DNA of 64,000 bases from Streptomyces tuirus (GCA_018195615.1 JAGTPG010000002.1:4767501-4831500), one strand, 5' to 3'. Shown: positions 19,977 to 29,470, numbered from the stretch's first letter. A program made the numbers and translations. The notes: a model not told the origin generated them from the letters alone.

Positions 19977-21808
19977 GTGACCACGACGCAGCGCCCCCCG
20001 TACCCACCGCCCGAACCGCCCCGCGGATCCGGCGGCGGATTCGGCAACGACCGTGCAGCCGACCACGATTTCACCGCCGGGGCCGGGCATGGGCCTGCCC
20101 GGGGGCAGGGACACGGCCATGGTCCGGGGGCGGGCACGGGCCCGGTGCGGGTTTCGGTACCTGGGACGGTGCCGGTGCGGGCTTCGGTCCCGAGGCCGGT
20201 GGTGAATCCGGCGCCGGCTCCGGGAGCTGGCACGGTTCCGGCCCAGGCGGCGGCGACAGTCCTGCCGGCCGCGACGGTTCCAGCGGGGGCCAGGGCCCCG
20301 GTGGAGGCCAGGGCTCCGGTGGAGGCCAGGGGCACGGCGGAGGCCACGGGCACGGCGGAGGCCACGGGCACGGGGGTTCCGACGGACCTGGTGGGGGCGA
20401 CGGGCATGGTCACGGGCCCGGCTCCGCGCCGGGTGACGGACACGGGCACTCGCACGGTCACCACCACGGCCCGGCCACGCCCGTCTCCATGCATCTGCGC
20501 AAGGTCATCGCGGCGGTGCTGATCCCCTTCGCCGCGGCGGTGCTGGTCGGTCTCGTCGTGCTCTGGCCGGGCGGTGCTCCGGCGCACGAGCGCACCGGCG
20601 TCGGCTTCGACCGGCAGACCCAGCAGGCCACGGTCACCAAGGTGGTCGAGGTGAGCTGCAAGGAGGCGGGTGCCCAGGGCGTCCCGCCGACCGGCGACAC
20701 CTCCACCGCCGAGGGCTCCTCCGCGGTGCAGCAGGAGAACGGCACCTGCAAGCGTGCGACGATCCGGGTCGACAGCGGCAAGGACAAGGGCCGTACCTTC
20801 ACCGAGATCGTCCAGCCGGATCAGTCCCGGCAGTTGCACGAGGGCCAGGAGGTCGTGGTCGCCTACGAGCCCTCCGCGCCGCGGGACCTGCAGTACTCGG
20901 TCACCGACGTCAACCGTCGTCTGCCCATGACGCTGCTCGCCGGCATCTTCGCACTCGCCGTCGTGGTCGTCGGTCGACTGCGGGGTGTCATGGCCCTCGT
21001 CGCGCTGGCCATCAGTTTCCTGGTCCTGAACCTCTTCATCCTGCCCGCGATCCTGCAGGGTTCGAACCCGCTGGTCGTGGCGGTGGTGGGCGCGAGCGCC
21101 ATCATGCTCATCGCGCTGTACCTGTGCCATGGCCTGTCCGCCCGGACGTCCGTGGCGGTGCTGGGCACCCTCGTCTCGCTGCTGCTGATCGGCGTGCTCG
21201 GCTCGGTGTTCATCGACTGGGCCGCGCTCACCGGCAACACCGACGACAACACCGGCCTGATCCACGGCCTCTACCCGACGATCGACATGAGCGGTCTGCT
21301 GCTCGCCGGCGTCATCATCGGTTCGCTCGGTGTCCTCGACGACGTGACGGTCACGCAGACGTCGGCGGTCTGGGAGCTGCACGATGCCAACCCGTCGATG
21401 GGCTGGCGCGGGCTGTACCGCGCGGGCATCCGGATCGGACGCGACCACATCGCCTCGGTCGTCAACACGCTCGTCCTCGCCTACGCGGGTGCCGCGCTGC
21501 CGCTGCTGCTGCTCTTCTCCATCGCGCAGAGCGGTGTGGGGACGGTCGCCAACAGTGAGATCGTCGCGGAGGAGATCGTGCGTACGCTGATCGGTTCGAT
21601 CGGCCTGGTCGCCTCGGTGCCGGTCACCACGGCGCTGGCGGCACTGGTGGTCTCGGCCGACCGCGCGGGGCGGAGCCCGCCGCGGAGGCCGCCGCGGCCC
21701 CGGCGCGCGGGGGAGGGGGCGGCGGCGCAAGCGCTGACGCAGCCCCGGACGGTGGCGCCGCTGGGCCGAAGGCACCGGCGAGGCGTCAGAGCCCACCGGT
21801 CCCACTGA
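19977..21808 (+). CDS. YibE/F-family membrane protein with Gly/His-rich N-terminus, frame broken once
   Basis: About 611 residues from GTG at 19977. Residues 1-170 are strikingly rich in Gly and His (repeated GHGHGG and ending GHSHGHHHGP) and probably bind metal or form a flexible cytoplasmic tail. One helix follows (VIAAVLIPFAAAVLVGLVVL), then an extracytoplasmic domain with two Cys. Six or seven helices of the YibE/F family close it, including VIIGSLGVLDDVTVTQ and SAVWEL. The family is thought to be a transporter, but its substrate is not established. One G is missing near 20140 in the Gly-rich part. The last 45 residues after VVSADRAG may also be misframed, since Arg/Pro-rich sequence replaces the expected short tail. 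Confidence 0.82.
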
Positions 21809-21904
21809 GGCGAGAGCCATCTGCCCGTCGTACGGAGAAGCGTTCCTGCGGGGCTCGGCGGCATCCGGTGAAGCGTTACTCCACCGTGCCGCCCAACGGG
21901 TGTC

Positions 21905-22338
21905 TCACCCGGCGCCCTGTTCCGCCAGGATGCGGTCCAGGGCCTCGTCGAGATGGGCGTCGAAGTCGGCCAGCGAGCCTTCCTGACCCAGTGGCACCAG
22001 CTTGTCGGTACGGTCCAGGAATGCGACGAGCGGTGCCGTCGACGACTTGAACAACGCCTGGTCGCTGCCCACCTGAAGCCTGATCAGCACCTCGCCCAGC
22101 GAGTCCGGTTCCACGGGAGTAACCCGCACATCGCCCTCCCGCACGGCCGGCCGACACCGTCGATCAGCAGCTCGCGCCCGAAAGCCCACGTCACCGGGGC
22201 ATCACCGGGCAGGTGGAACGTCAGCCGGACGGCATAGGGATCACTGGTCTCATAGCGCAGCTCCACCGGAATGCGGAAGGAGAGCTCCTCGGACACGAGA
22301 AAGCTCATCATGACCTCTGCCTGTACGGACTCGCGCAT
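21905..22338 (-). CDS. ssgA: SsgA, sporulation-specific cell-division activator, frame broken once
   Basis: About 144 residues after joining frames. The start MRESVQAEVMMSFLVSEELS, then RIPVELRYE, LTFHLPGDAPVTWAFGRELL and TDKLVPLGQEGSL agree with SsgA of the actinomycete SsgA-like (SALP) family. SsgA localises SsgB and hence FtsZ to future septa in aerial hyphae. One G is missing near 22137 (GRPCG-EGDVRV). It lies downstream of the IclR gene ssgR on the same strand, the classical ssgR-ssgA pair. The ATG at 22338 is chosen by family start; only GGGG lies upstream. Confidence 0.93.
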
Positions 22339-22437
22339 CGCTAACCCCGTCATTCGCCGTGGACTGGCCGGGAACTAACCTCTGACACTTGGTGGAATCT
22401 TGCTGAACGTACACAGCAGATCACAAGGAGTGAGTTT

Positions 22438-23151
22438 TCACATACTGATAGAGAGCGCCAGCGAGCCGAGTCTCCGCCCGATCTCATCCTGGAGCTGCCG
22501 GACCGCGGGCAGCAGCCGGTCCGTCTGGTGGGCGGGCAGGGAGATGGCCATCGTCGCGGCCGTGGTGCCCAGGGTGAGCGGGACCGCCGCGCAGACCGTG
22601 CCCAGTGCGTACTCCTGACGCTCGGTCACCGGTTCCATCCGCCGCACCCGCTCCAGCCTTCGGAGCAGGCTGTGGTTGTCCCGCACCGTGTACGGCGTGA
22701 GCGGCTGCACCGGATAGCGGTCGAGGTGGTCCCGCCGGGCGTCCTCGTCCAGCTGGGACAGCAGGCACTGCCCGACGGCGTGCGCGTGCCCGGTCTCCCG
22801 GAAGTCGGCCCACTCCTCGACCGCGGGACTGGCCGGACTGTCGGAGACGCACACCAGCTCGATCTCGCCCTCGCGGTACAGCGCGTAGTACACGGGTACG
22901 CCGAGCGCGTCCCGCCAGTGCGCGAGCGCGTCGACGATCGTGCTGCGACGTTTCTGCCGCGCCCCGCTGCTGCTCAGCCGCTCGGCCGCCTCACCGAGGA
23001 AGAACAGGCCTTTGTCCCGGCGCAGATAGCCCTCGTGCACAAGGGTGCGCAGCAGGTGGTACGTCGTGGGCAGCGCCAGCCCGGTCTCACGGGCCAACTG
23101 CTTGGCGGGCGCGCCGTACTCGTGCCCGGCGACGGTCTCCAGCAGGCGCAT
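22438..23151 (-). CDS. ssgR: SsgR, IclR-family activator of ssgA (N-terminus probably longer)
   Basis: 237 residues from the ATG at 23151. The winged helix reads GAPAKQLARETGLALPTTYH then LLRTLVHEGYL, followed by the IclR effector domain (GVPVYYALYREGEIELVCVS, HAVGQCLLSQ). In Streptomyces SsgR is required for ssgA transcription. The frame continues upstream as TLIGSVQRAM, which fits the usual start of the IclR domain, back to a stop near 23250 with no ATG or GTG. The true start therefore lies further upstream, probably behind another lost base, or is a CTG. Confidence 0.88.
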   Translation of the reverse strand: MRLLETVAGHEYGAPAKQLARETGLALPTTYHLLRTLVHEGYLRRDKGLFFLGEAAERLSSSGARQKRRSTIVDALAHWRDALGVPVYYALYREGEIELVCVSDSPASPAVEEWADFRETGHAHAVGQCLLSQLDEDARRDHLDRYPVQPLTPYTVRDNHSLLRRLERVRRMEPVTERQEYALGTVCAAVPLTLGTTAATMAISLPAHQTDRLLPAVRQLQDEIGRRLGSLALSISM

Positions 23152-23489
23152 CGCGCGCTGGACGGATCCGATCAGGGTCGCCGGAGGCGATGGCGCGACG
23201 GGCGGCGGTTGCTCGGGCGTTCCGCCGACCGGGGTTGCGCGGGGACTGCGGTCAGGTGGACAGATGCGGTGTCAGCCGGGGCCAAGGGTCACTTCCGAAA
23301 CGCGAGGGGCAGCCCGTGCCGTTGGACACGGGTGGGGGTACGCCGCTCGCGGGGGATGTCCCCGCGTCGAGTTCCGGACTCTATTCGTCTGCCACCGCGC
23401 GCAGACGGCCCCGCCGGGAAACTTCCCCCGGCCGAGGGAACCGGTGATTCCAGGCGTTTCCCGCTACCCCCACCGGTTTCCCACCGGTC
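23152..23489. other. Gap upstream of ssgR
   Basis: The first 100 bases probably encode the missing N-terminus of SsgR (PPPVAPSPPATLIGSVQRA in frame). The rest should carry the ssgR promoter and the 3' end of the next leftward gene. I see no further gene. Confidence 0.5.
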
Positions 23490-23702
23490 TCACCAGTCGC
23501 TGCGCGACGAGGAGCTCGACGTGAACTTCCGTACGACGTAGATCAGTCCACCCACCAGCGCCACGAAGACCAGCACCTTGAAGAGCAGTCCGATGACGAA
23601 GCCGACCACGCTGGCTATCAGCCCGCCGAACACGACCAGGGCGATGACCGGCACCGCGACCCACTTCACCCACCACGGCAGTCCCGCGAAGATCTCTCGC
23701 AT
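23490..23702 (-). CDS. Small two-helix membrane protein (DUF5326-like)
   Basis: 70 residues: an amphipathic start MREIFAGLPWWVKW, then two hydrophobic helices (VAVPVIALVVFGGLIASVVG and IGLLFKVLVFVALVGGLIYV), then a basic, Ser-rich tail. It matches a small membrane family found across Streptomyces whose function is unknown. It lies between ssgR and the cupin gene on the same strand. Confidence 0.75.
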   Translation of the reverse strand: MREIFAGLPWWVKWVAVPVIALVVFGGLIASVVGFVIGLLFKVLVFVALVGGLIYVVRKFTSSSSSRSDW

Positions 23703-23753
23703 CGCCCTCGTCCTTACCTCTCCGCCCGTTCGAGTGCCGGGTCCTGTCGATCC

Positions 23754-24170
23754 TCAAGTCCTGCACTCGATGCTAGGTCCGGGAGGGGCCGCGCGGGGCC
23801 TCACATCCCTTGTCCTCCCTGACCGATCCCCTAGGGAACCCGGAGACAGTTCGTCAGCTCTCGGCGGAGAGAAGACCACCAGCACCCTGAGGTCCTCGGT
23901 GATGTGGTGGAACTTGTGCGCCACGCCGGCCGGTACGTAGATCACGCTGCCGCGCGCCACCTGCGTCGTCTCCAGGCCGACCGTGATCGCGGCACGGCCG
24001 CTCACAACGAAGTAGACCTCGTCCTGATTGTGCGGCTTCTGTGGATCCTGCTCGCCCGCATCGAGGGCGTACAGGCCGACCGACATGTTCTGCTCTCGCA
24101 GAAACTGCAGGTAGGCGCCCTCATTGGCGGCGCGCTCCGCCTCCAGTTCGTCCAGCCTGAATGCCTTCAT
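23754..24170 (-). CDS. Single-domain cupin, possibly ending earlier
   Basis: 138 residues as read, of which 1-105 form a cupin. Motif 1 is PHNQDEVYFVVSGRAAIT and motif 2 is GSVIYVPAGVAHKFHH. Metal ligands (His, Glu, His) are visible; substrate or enzyme activity is unknown. Relatives end soon after LVVFSPP. Here one extra G near 23864 would give ESstop at 23854, so the tail DELSPGSLGDRSGRTRD is probably an artefact of a lost base. ATG at 24170 starts the family sequence MKAFRLDELEAERAANEG. It diverges from the holin-like gene. Confidence 0.8.
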   Translation of the reverse strand: MKAFRLDELEAERAANEGAYLQFLREQNMSVGLYALDAGEQDPQKPHNQDEVYFVVSGRAAITVGLETTQVARGSVIYVPAGVAHKFHHITEDLRVLVVFSPPRADELSPGSLGDRSGRTRDVRPRAAPPGPSIECRT

Positions 24171-24230
24171 CGCCTGGTCCGCCCCTGCCTCTTGTGCCCT
24201 TGTCCGATCAGGTCTGCCACGATCAGACAC

Positions 24231-24608
24231 ATGAAGAATTTCGTAGTCAAGACGATCGCCAACGCGGGTGCCCTGGCGGTCGCCGTTTGGCTGCTCGACA
24301 AGATCACCCTGACCGGTGACAGCACGGGCAAGAAGATCGGCACCCTGATCGTCGTCGCACTGATCTTCGGCCTGGTGAACTTCCTGGTCAAGCCGGTCGT
24401 CAAGCTCCTCAGCCTGCCGCTGCTGATATTGACGCTCGGCTTGTTCACCCTGGTCGTCAACGCGCTGATGCTGTTGCTCACCTCGTGGCTGGCCGACCAG
24501 GTCGACCTCAGCTTCCATGTGGACGGCTTCTGGACGGCTGTCCTGGGCGGCCTGATCATCTCGGTCGTCTCCTGGGCGCTGCACGTCGTCCTGCCCGACG
24601 GGGACTGA
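24231..24608 (+). CDS. Phage-holin-family (PF04020-type) membrane protein
   Basis: 125 residues with four hydrophobic helices: AGALAVAVWLLDKI, IGTLIVVALIFGLVNFLVKP, LSLPLLILTLGLFTLVVNAL and AVLGGLIISVVSWALHVVLP. NFLVKPVVKLLSLPLLILTLG is the hallmark of this widely distributed family of small membrane proteins. It is not part of any phage here. The ATG lies 6 bases ahead of the phosphatase gene's region and probably starts a three-gene operon with ptpA and the lyase. Confidence 0.85.
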   Translation: MKNFVVKTIANAGALAVAVWLLDKITLTGDSTGKKIGTLIVVALIFGLVNFLVKPVVKLLSLPLLILTLGLFTLVVNALMLLLTSWLADQVDLSFHVDGFWTAVLGGLIISVVSWALHVVLPDGD

Positions 24609-24614
24609 GCAGTC

Positions 24615-25105
24615 ATGACGTACCGCGTCTGCTTCGTCTGCACGGGCAACATCTGCCGCTCCCCGATGGCCGAGGTCGTCTTCCGCGCCCGCGTGGCGGA
24701 GGCCGGCCTCGACGGCCTGGTCGAGGTCGACAGCGCGGGCACGGGCGGCTGGCACGAGGGCGACGGCGCCGACCCGCGCACGGTGGCCGTCCTGGAGGAG
24801 AACGGCTATGCCGTCGGCCACACGGCACGGCAGTTCCAGCCGTCATGGTTCTCCCGCCTGGACCTGGTCGTCGCCCTCGACGCCGGTCACCTCGGGGCCC
24901 TGCGCCGCCTCGCGCCCACGGAACAGGACGCGCGAAAAATCCGGCTCCTTCGTTCGTACGACCCCGCCGCCGACGACGACCTCGATGTACCGGACCCCTA
25001 CTACGGGGCGTGGAAGGTTTCGAGGAGTGCCTTGAGATGGTGGAGGCGGCGAGCACGGGTCTGCTCGCCGCAGTACGTGAGGACGTGGAGGGAAGGGCGG
25101 CATGA
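24615..25105 (+). CDS. ptpA: Low-molecular-weight protein-tyrosine phosphatase, frame broken once
   Basis: About 163 residues. The catalytic P-loop VCFVCTGNICRSPMAE (CX5R-S) is at the N-terminus and the general-acid Asp lies in DVPDPYYGG. It dephosphorylates tyrosine phosphoproteins; the Streptomyces PtpA homologue affects secondary metabolism. One G is missing near 25013, where YYGG should continue into VEGFEECLEMVEAAS and end VREDVEGRAA. Its TGA overlaps the ATG of the next gene (ATGA at 25102), indicating coupling with the lyase. Confidence 0.92.
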
Positions 25106-26334
25106 GCGAATCCGCGAGGGGCGACGCGCATCGGGTGACGGGCGACGCCGCCCCGGCGACGGGTGGCGTCGGCTCGGTGACACGTGTCACGGGCGGTTTG
25201 CTCCCGGGCTCCGGTGGCGGTGACGGCACGCGCGCGGTGCGGGCCGGGCTGCCCGAGCCGGCCAAGTACGAGCCCACCCTGCCCGGGCCCGTCTTCGCCG
25301 CCCACTACCACCTGCCCGGCGACCCCACCGGCCCCTACGCCTACGGCCGTGACGACAACCCGACCTGGACGCTGCTGGAGCGCGCCGTCGGCGAGCTGGA
25401 GGCGCCCGGCCAGGACGGTGTCGAGACGCTGGTGTTCGCCTCCGGCATGGCCGCGATCTCGGCGGTGCTCTTCTCCCAGCTGCGCACCGGGGACGTGTGC
25501 GTGCTGCCCGACGACGGCTACCAGGCGCTGCCTCTGGTGCGCGCCCAGCTGGAGGCGTACGGCATCGAGGTGCGTACGGCGCCGACCGGCGGCGACGCCC
25601 AGCTCGACGTCCTCGACGGCGCGAAGCTGCTGTGGCTCGAGACCCCGTCGAACCCGGGACTCGACGTCTGCGACATCACGCGGCTCGCCGAGGCGGCACA
25701 TGCGCGTGGTGCCCTGGTGGCCGTCGACAACACCCTGGCGACACCGCTCGGCCAGCGTCCCCTGGAACTCGGGGCCGACTTCGCGGTGGCCAGCGGCACC
25801 AAGCAGCTCACCGGTCATGGCGACCTCCTGCTGGGCTACGTCGTCGGACGGGACACCGAGGCCATGGCGGCCGTGCGCCGTTGGCGCAAGATCGTCGGTG
25901 CGATCCCCGGGCCCATGGAGGCCTGGCTCGCGCACCGCTCGATCGCGACGCTCCAGATGAGGGTGGACCGGCAGTGTGCGACGGCCCTGACGGTCGCCGA
26001 GGCGCTGCGCGAGCGGCCCGAGGTGACCGGGCTGCGCTATCCGGGGCTTTCCGACGATCCCTCCCACAAGATCGCCGTGCAGCAGATGCGGCGCTTCGGG
26101 TGCGTGGTGTCGTTCACCCTGTCCACGCGCGCGCGGGCCGACCGCTTTCTCGACGCCCTGCGGCTCGTGGACGACGCGACGAGCTTCGGCGGAGTGCGGT
26201 CCACGGCCGAACGGCGCGGGCGATGGGGCGGAGACGCGGTGCCGGAGGGCTTCATCCGCCTGTCGGTGGGCGCCGAGGATCCGGAGGACCTCGTGGCGGA
26301 CGTGCTGCGTGCGCTGGACGCGTCGGCAGCCTGA
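25102..26334 (+). CDS. Cystathionine gamma-lyase / Cys-Met metabolism PLP enzyme
   Basis: 410 residues, unbroken. The variable N-terminal 45 residues are followed by the family fold: YAYGRDDNPTWTLLERAVGE, LVFASGMAAISAVLF for phosphate binding, LLWLETPSNPGLDVCDI with the PLP aspartate region, and FAVASGTKQLTGHGDLLLG with the PLP lysine. ATSFGGVRSTAERRGRWGGD lies near the end. It cleaves cystathionine to cysteine, 2-oxobutyrate and ammonia, or acts in a related gamma-elimination. Overlap with ptpA is four bases. A strong hairpin follows the stop. Confidence 0.9.
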   Translation: MSESARGDAHRVTGDAAPATGGVGSVTRVTGGLLPGSGGGDGTRAVRAGLPEPAKYEPTLPGPVFAAHYHLPGDPTGPYAYGRDDNPTWTLLERAVGELEAPGQDGVETLVFASGMAAISAVLFSQLRTGDVCVLPDDGYQALPLVRAQLEAYGIEVRTAPTGGDAQLDVLDGAKLLWLETPSNPGLDVCDITRLAEAAHARGALVAVDNTLATPLGQRPLELGADFAVASGTKQLTGHGDLLLGYVVGRDTEAMAAVRRWRKIVGAIPGPMEAWLAHRSIATLQMRVDRQCATALTVAEALRERPEVTGLRYPGLSDDPSHKIAVQQMRRFGCVVSFTLSTRARADRFLDALRLVDDATSFGGVRSTAERRGRWGGDAVPEGFIRLSVGAEDPEDLVADVLRALDASAA

Positions 26335-26346
26335 CCATCCCCCTGC

Positions 26347-26385
26347 GGACGGTCCGAGCCTCCCCCCTCGTGGCTCGGACCGTCC
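26347..26385 (+). terminator. Strong terminator hairpin after the lyase gene
   Basis: GGACGGTCCGAGCC pairs exactly with GGCTCGGACCGTCC around an 11-base loop, 12 bases after the stop codon. Confidence 0.8.
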
Positions 26386-26464
26386 TCCGGTTCCGCGCGC
26401 AAGAACCGCGCGACCAAGGCTAGTTGACTCTCTGTCAGTGTCCAATCACAGTAGCGACAGAGAC

Positions 26465-26482
26465 CTATCGACTTATTTATAG
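26465..26482 (+). promoter_or_regulatory. Candidate LysR-type binding site
   Basis: CTAT-N10-ATAG about 50 bases before the LysR gene start fits the T-N11-A dyad of LysR-type autoregulatory boxes, in AT-rich DNA. Confidence 0.4.
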
Positions 26483-26531
26483 TTGGCGCGGTCGGGGGCC
26501 GGGAGCGGGGCTGAAGAGGGGAGAGTACGCG

Positions 26532-27437
26532 GTGGATCTGGCCTTGCTACGGACCTTCGTGACCGTGCACCGGGCCGGTTCCTTCACGCGTGCCGCGGCG
26601 CTGCTGGGTCTCTCCCAGCCGGCCGTCACCTCGCAGATCAGAACGCTGGAACGGCAACTGGGCCGCCCTCTGTTCCTTCGGCAGGCCCGCGGCGTGACCC
26701 CGACGAGCATCGGCGACGAACTCGCCCACAAGGCCGCACCCCATCTCGACGCCCTGGTGGAGATAACCGAGACCGGTCTCGACGACGACTCCTCCTTACG
26801 GACGCTGCACCTCGCCGGCCCTCCGGAGTTCACCGCTGAACGAGCGCTGCCGGCGCTCGCCGAGCTGATCGGCGAGGACGGCCAGGGCTTCGCCCTGCGC
26901 GCCTCCTTCGGGAACGCCGAGGAAACGCTGGAAGGGCTTTCCGCCGGGCATCACGATCTGGCCATCAGCACGGCCCGGCCGCGCGGCGCGCTGCTCACCG
27001 CGACTGCGCTCTGCGACGAAGAGCATGTCCTGGTCGCCGCCCCGCGCTGGGCCGAACAGATCGGGGCCGGGCAGCCGGACACCAAGCCGGAACCGGCCCT
27101 GGAGCAGGTGCCCGTGGTGGAGGTGCACGAGTCGCTGCCCTTCGTCTCCCGCTACTGGGCCTCCGTCTTCGACTCGCGCCCGGCCGCCCCGGGCACGGTC
27201 ATCGTCCCCGACCTGCGCGCGGTGCTGGCGTGCGCGGTCGCGGGCGCGGGCCTGGCGGTGCTGCCGCGTTATCTGTGCGCTGCCGCGTTGGAGCGGGGAG
27301 AGATCGTCGCCCTGCACGAGCCGGCGGTGCCGCCGCTGCGGACGTACTTCCTGGTGGTACGGACCGGGACCCTCGCGATGCCCCACATCGCACGGGCCCA
27401 CGAGTGGTTGCAGCGGGCGTCAGCCGACTGGTGCTGA
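26532..27437 (+). CDS. LysR-family transcriptional regulator
   Basis: 301 residues. The N-terminal winged helix is LALLRTFVTVHRAGSFTRAA then LLGLSQPAVTSQIRTLER, and the rest is a LysR substrate domain. GTG at 26532 is chosen since LysR proteins start just before the DLxLLRTF motif; a longer frame reaches back to 26424 without family similarity. GAGGGGAGAG precedes the GTG. No divergently transcribed target is adjacent (the lyase operon ends before it), so the regulon cannot be read from context. Confidence 0.88.
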   Translation: MDLALLRTFVTVHRAGSFTRAAALLGLSQPAVTSQIRTLERQLGRPLFLRQARGVTPTSIGDELAHKAAPHLDALVEITETGLDDDSSLRTLHLAGPPEFTAERALPALAELIGEDGQGFALRASFGNAEETLEGLSAGHHDLAISTARPRGALLTATALCDEEHVLVAAPRWAEQIGAGQPDTKPEPALEQVPVVEVHESLPFVSRYWASVFDSRPAAPGTVIVPDLRAVLACAVAGAGLAVLPRYLCAAALERGEIVALHEPAVPPLRTYFLVVRTGTLAMPHIARAHEWLQRASADWC

Positions 27438-27526
27438 GAGGGCCCGGACACGGGTGCTGGACATCACCGGCTCCGCCGCACGGACAGCACCTCACTCTGG
27501 GAGCTCGACCGGTGACATTTCGCGAT

Positions 27527-27540
27527 GTTTCACGTGGAAC
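27527..27540. other. Variant parS site (one mismatch)
   Basis: GTTTCACGTGGAAC, one base from consensus, in the gap between the LysR and Nudix genes. Confidence 0.5.
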
Positions 27541-27561
27541 CAGCCGGGCCACATTTCCCCC

Positions 27562-28044
27562 ATGACCGTCCGACCCGTGGTCAAGCGCACCGCCCGCGCC
27601 GTTCTGCTGGACGGTGACGACCTGATCCTGATCAAGCGCACCAAGCCGGGCGTGGATCCCTACTGGCTCACTCCCGGCGGCGGGGTCGAACCCGACGACT
27701 CGACCGTCGTCGACGCCCTGCACCGTGAGGTGTACGAGGAGCTCGGCGCGAAGATCACCGATGTGGTGCCCTGCTTCGTGGACACCGTGGAGCACATCGG
27801 GGACGACGGTGGTGCGACCGGTGTGAAGGTGCAGCACTTCTTCGTGTGCCGCCTGGAGTCCATGGACCCCTCCCTCCGCCACGGTCCCGAGGTGGACGAG
27901 CCCGTCGGCGAGTACGAGATCGTGCGGGTGCCCTTCACCCGGGTCGGGATCGCCTCGGTCCATCTCGTTCCGCTGTCGCTGCGGCACTACCTGGACGGCA
28001 ACATCGAGGGCGTACGCGCCATGCACGCCCCGGACCTCGGCTGA
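27562..28044 (+). CDS. Nudix hydrolase
   Basis: 160 residues. The Nudix box is GGGVEPDDSTVVDALHREVY followed by EELGAK, matching Gx5Ex7REUxEExGU in full. It should hydrolyse a nucleoside diphosphate linked to another moiety; the substrate cannot be told. TPGG precedes the box as usual. ATG at 27562 fits the family start VKRTARAVLLDGDDLILIKR. It converges on the globin-reductase gene 13 bases away. Confidence 0.92.
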   Translation: MTVRPVVKRTARAVLLDGDDLILIKRTKPGVDPYWLTPGGGVEPDDSTVVDALHREVYEELGAKITDVVPCFVDTVEHIGDDGGATGVKVQHFFVCRLESMDPSLRHGPEVDEPVGEYEIVRVPFTRVGIASVHLVPLSLRHYLDGNIEGVRAMHAPDLG

Positions 28045-28057
28045 CACGGTCGGCGGA

Positions 28058-29470
28058 TCAGGACCAGGCCGCGACCAGTTCCTCCACCGAGTCGTGCCGT
28101 ATGCGCTCGGACGGGACGCCGATGCTCCGCAGCACGTCCACCCCACTGCGGATCATCCCTGGCGGGCCCGAGAGGTAGGCGTCGTACTCGTTCCACGGCC
28201 CGAAGGCACGTACGGCGTCCGGGAGCTGCTGGTGCGCCTGCTCGTCGATGATCGCGCGGACCGACAGCCAGGGGTGGGACTGTTGCAGGCGGAGCATGGT
28301 GTCGATGTCGTACAGGTCGTGATCGGTGCGGGCACCGTAGAAGACCTCGACCGACCGGCGCTCGCCGTGCTCGGCGACGTCCTCGACCATCGCCTTGATG
28401 GGCGCGATGCCCGTGCCGCCGCCCACGCAGAGCAGCCCGCTGTCGGTGGTGTGGTCCACGGTCATCGAACCGGCGGGCGGGCCGAGCCGGATGATGTCAC
28501 CGGGGCGGGCGCGGTGCACCAGCGCGTTGGAGACCCAGCCCGCGGGGACGGCCTTCACGTGGAACGACAGCAGGCCGTCGGAGCGGGGCGCCGAAGCGAA
28601 GGAGTAGTGCCGCCAGATCCGGGGCCACCAGGGAGTCTCCACACTCGTGTACTGCCCGGCGAGGAAGGGGTACGGCTGGTCGGGGCGGACGGTGATGACG
28701 GCGACGTCCGGGGTTCTGAGGTCGTGCGTGACGACTTCGGCGTACCACCAAGGCGGGGCCCGCAGCTCGTCCGCGGCCGCCGCGTCGATCATGACCTGGG
28801 AGATCGTGGTGTATGCCCGGATCCAGGCAGCCTCCATCTCCTCGTTCCAGACCCCGGCGGCGTACTTGCTCAGCGCCCCGATGAGGCATTCACCCACGGC
28901 CGGGTAGTGCTCGGGCCGCGTTCCGTATTTCCGGTGGCCCCGGCCGAGGTTCTGCAGGTAGTGGACGAGGACATCGGTGTTGTCGATGTGCTCGGCCGCC
29001 GTGAGCAACGCTCTGAGCAGCCGGTCCCGCTGGGTGTCCATCGCGGCCGGGAACAGCGACCGGAGGTCGGGGTAGCGGACGAAGAGCAGGGCGTAGAAGT
29101 ACGACGTGACCTTGTCGGCCACGGGGGTGATCTCAGCCATCGCACGGCGGATCAGGACGGCGTCCGGCGACGCTTCCTCGGCCGGGGCGGAGCCGGCCGG
29201 CTCTGAAGACGACGACGTCGACGCGTGCCGCTGAGGGGGAACACGCGGCTCGGCGGAAGGAGCCGTAGCTGCTTCCGAGGCCGCCGGAGCGGGGGCGGAC
29301 GGTGCGGCCGTGGGAGCGGGAGTGGGTATCGCGTGCGGGGAGTCACGCTCCTGGTCCGGCACGCCGGTGTCCGTGCTGCCGGTCGTCGCCGGCGTGTTGC
29401 GGGGCGTGAACCAGCCGCCCCCGCCCCCAGAAGTGCCGTTGTCGGCCGACGTGGTGGTCGGAGCGTCCAT
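28058..29470 (-). CDS. Globin fused to FAD/NAD(P) reductase (flavohemoprotein-like)
   Basis: 470 residues. An 85-residue Pro/Ala/Ser-rich N-terminal stretch is followed by a globin domain (VTSYFYALLFVRYPDLRSLF; LGRGHRKYGTRPEHYPAVG with the proximal His). A ferredoxin-reductase domain then has RHYSFASAP for FAD and LLCVGGGTGIAPIKAM for NAD(P), ending in YLSGPPGMIRSGVDVL. It is likely to detoxify nitric oxide or sense oxygen. ATG at 29470 is chosen because GAGGCGAGG lies just upstream; 29491 is the alternative. The long low-complexity head is unlike the E. coli enzyme. Confidence 0.88.
   Translation of the reverse strand: MDAPTTTSADNGTSGGGGGWFTPRNTPATTGSTDTGVPDQERDSPHAIPTPAPTAAPSAPAPAASEAATAPSAEPRVPPQRHASTSSSSEPAGSAPAEEASPDAVLIRRAMAEITPVADKVTSYFYALLFVRYPDLRSLFPAAMDTQRDRLLRALLTAAEHIDNTDVLVHYLQNLGRGHRKYGTRPEHYPAVGECLIGALSKYAAGVWNEEMEAAWIRAYTTISQVMIDAAAADELRAPPWWYAEVVTHDLRTPDVAVITVRPDQPYPFLAGQYTSVETPWWPRIWRHYSFASAPRSDGLLSFHVKAVPAGWVSNALVHRARPGDIIRLGPPAGSMTVDHTTDSGLLCVGGGTGIAPIKAMVEDVAEHGERRSVEVFYGARTDHDLYDIDTMLRLQQSHPWLSVRAIIDEQAHQQLPDAVRAFGPWNEYDAYLSGPPGMIRSGVDVLRSIGVPSERIRHDSVEELVAAWS

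Noticed and set aside
20080..20470. GGCCACGGGCACGG-type repeats that could look like a repeat array
   Set aside because: Irregular units without spacers, coding in frame for a Gly/His-rich tail; not CRISPR.
19859..21820. 653-residue open frame antisense to the YibE/F gene
   Set aside because: Low-complexity Asp/Arg/Gln composition; the plus strand carries clear membrane helices and family motifs.
24231..24608. Prophage marker
   Set aside because: The holin-family name refers to a widespread small membrane protein; no phage genes surround it.
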